This document shows positions 5,901 through 5,943 of a DNA stretch of 5,943 nucleotides, piece by piece. Source of the stretch: Clostridia bacterium. GTDB lineage: Bacteria; Bacillota; Clostridia; UBA1381. The stretch's first letter is position 1. Every line of letters begins with the position of its first letter. A program made the position numbers and the translations under genes. Location of the stretch: NCBI GenBank assembly GCA_900756545.1, contig CAAEKO010000062.1:1-5943 (forward strand), written 5' to 3'. The notes under the pieces are model-generated. The model saw only the letters and a list, made by a program, of their open reading frames with translations. It did not search any database and was not told the DNA's origin.

Positions 5901-5943
5901 TTGACAAGAAAACGAAGCCGAAAAATGAAGAGCCTTGTCATGA
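5901..5943 (+). CDS. Start of a possible exported protein (partial)
   Basis: A frame open to the window end can start at TTG 5901, which has GGAAAGG (5887-5893) seven bases upstream. The product would begin MTRKRSRKMKSLVM: a strongly basic stretch followed by the first hydrophobic residues, as at the start of a signal peptide or N-terminal membrane anchor. The same frame also allows an ATG at 5853, directly after an in-frame TGA, but the only purine run there (GGGGG) is 11 bases away. Only 14 codons are visible from the preferred start, so the family cannot be told. It is on the same strand as the hydrolase gene, 188 nt downstream. Confidence 0.35.
   Translation, partial: MTRKRSRKMKSLVM

Noticed and set aside
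1..5943. CRISPR arrays, tRNA or rRNA genes, insertion sequences or phage att sites
   Set aside because: No regularly spaced direct repeats, cloverleaf-like segments, transposase motifs or terminal inverted repeats were found on reading both strands.

Overview
The window looks like chromosomal DNA from a Gram-positive, probably anaerobic, Firmicute, most likely a clostridial-type commensal. The evidence is AGGAGG-type ribosome binding sites, GTG and TTG starts, TTGnnn-17-TATAAT promoters, a zinc-binding anti-sigma factor paired with an ECF sigma factor, and cysteine-rich soluble enzymes. I cannot assign a genus. The left part (1 to about 2610) looks less AT-rich than the right part.

Left block (1-2680, minus strand). 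A strong extended -10 promoter at about 2645-2673 drives chorismate synthase (aroC). Only 25 nt downstream is an ECF sigma factor, and 43 nt after that its membrane-bound zinc-finger anti-sigma factor. The three look like one transcriptional unit. Overlapping the 3' end of the sigma gene is a close match to an ECF promoter (GGGAAC, 16 bp, CGTC), correctly placed to transcribe the anti-sigma gene alone. If real, it gives a separate negative-feedback loop. The last residues of the anti-sigma reading frame may be frameshifted.

Middle block (2785-4498, minus strand). A CapA-family metallophosphatase-like protein ends at a clean intrinsic terminator. Just upstream of it lies what looks like a decayed gene: a short 5' fragment with its own ribosome binding site, an in-frame TAA, and then a fibronectin-III-like tail.

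Right block (4499-5943, plus strand). A 200-bp divergent spacer with a good promoter leads to a soluble alpha/beta hydrolase of the dienelactone hydrolase / acetylxylan-esterase-like type. A further gene starts at the right edge and looks like the beginning of an exported protein. The esterase-like enzyme, the CapA-like protein and the FN3 remnant loosely suggest a former or current polysaccharide-handling locus, but that link is inference. I see no tRNA, rRNA, CRISPR, insertion sequence or clear mobile element.
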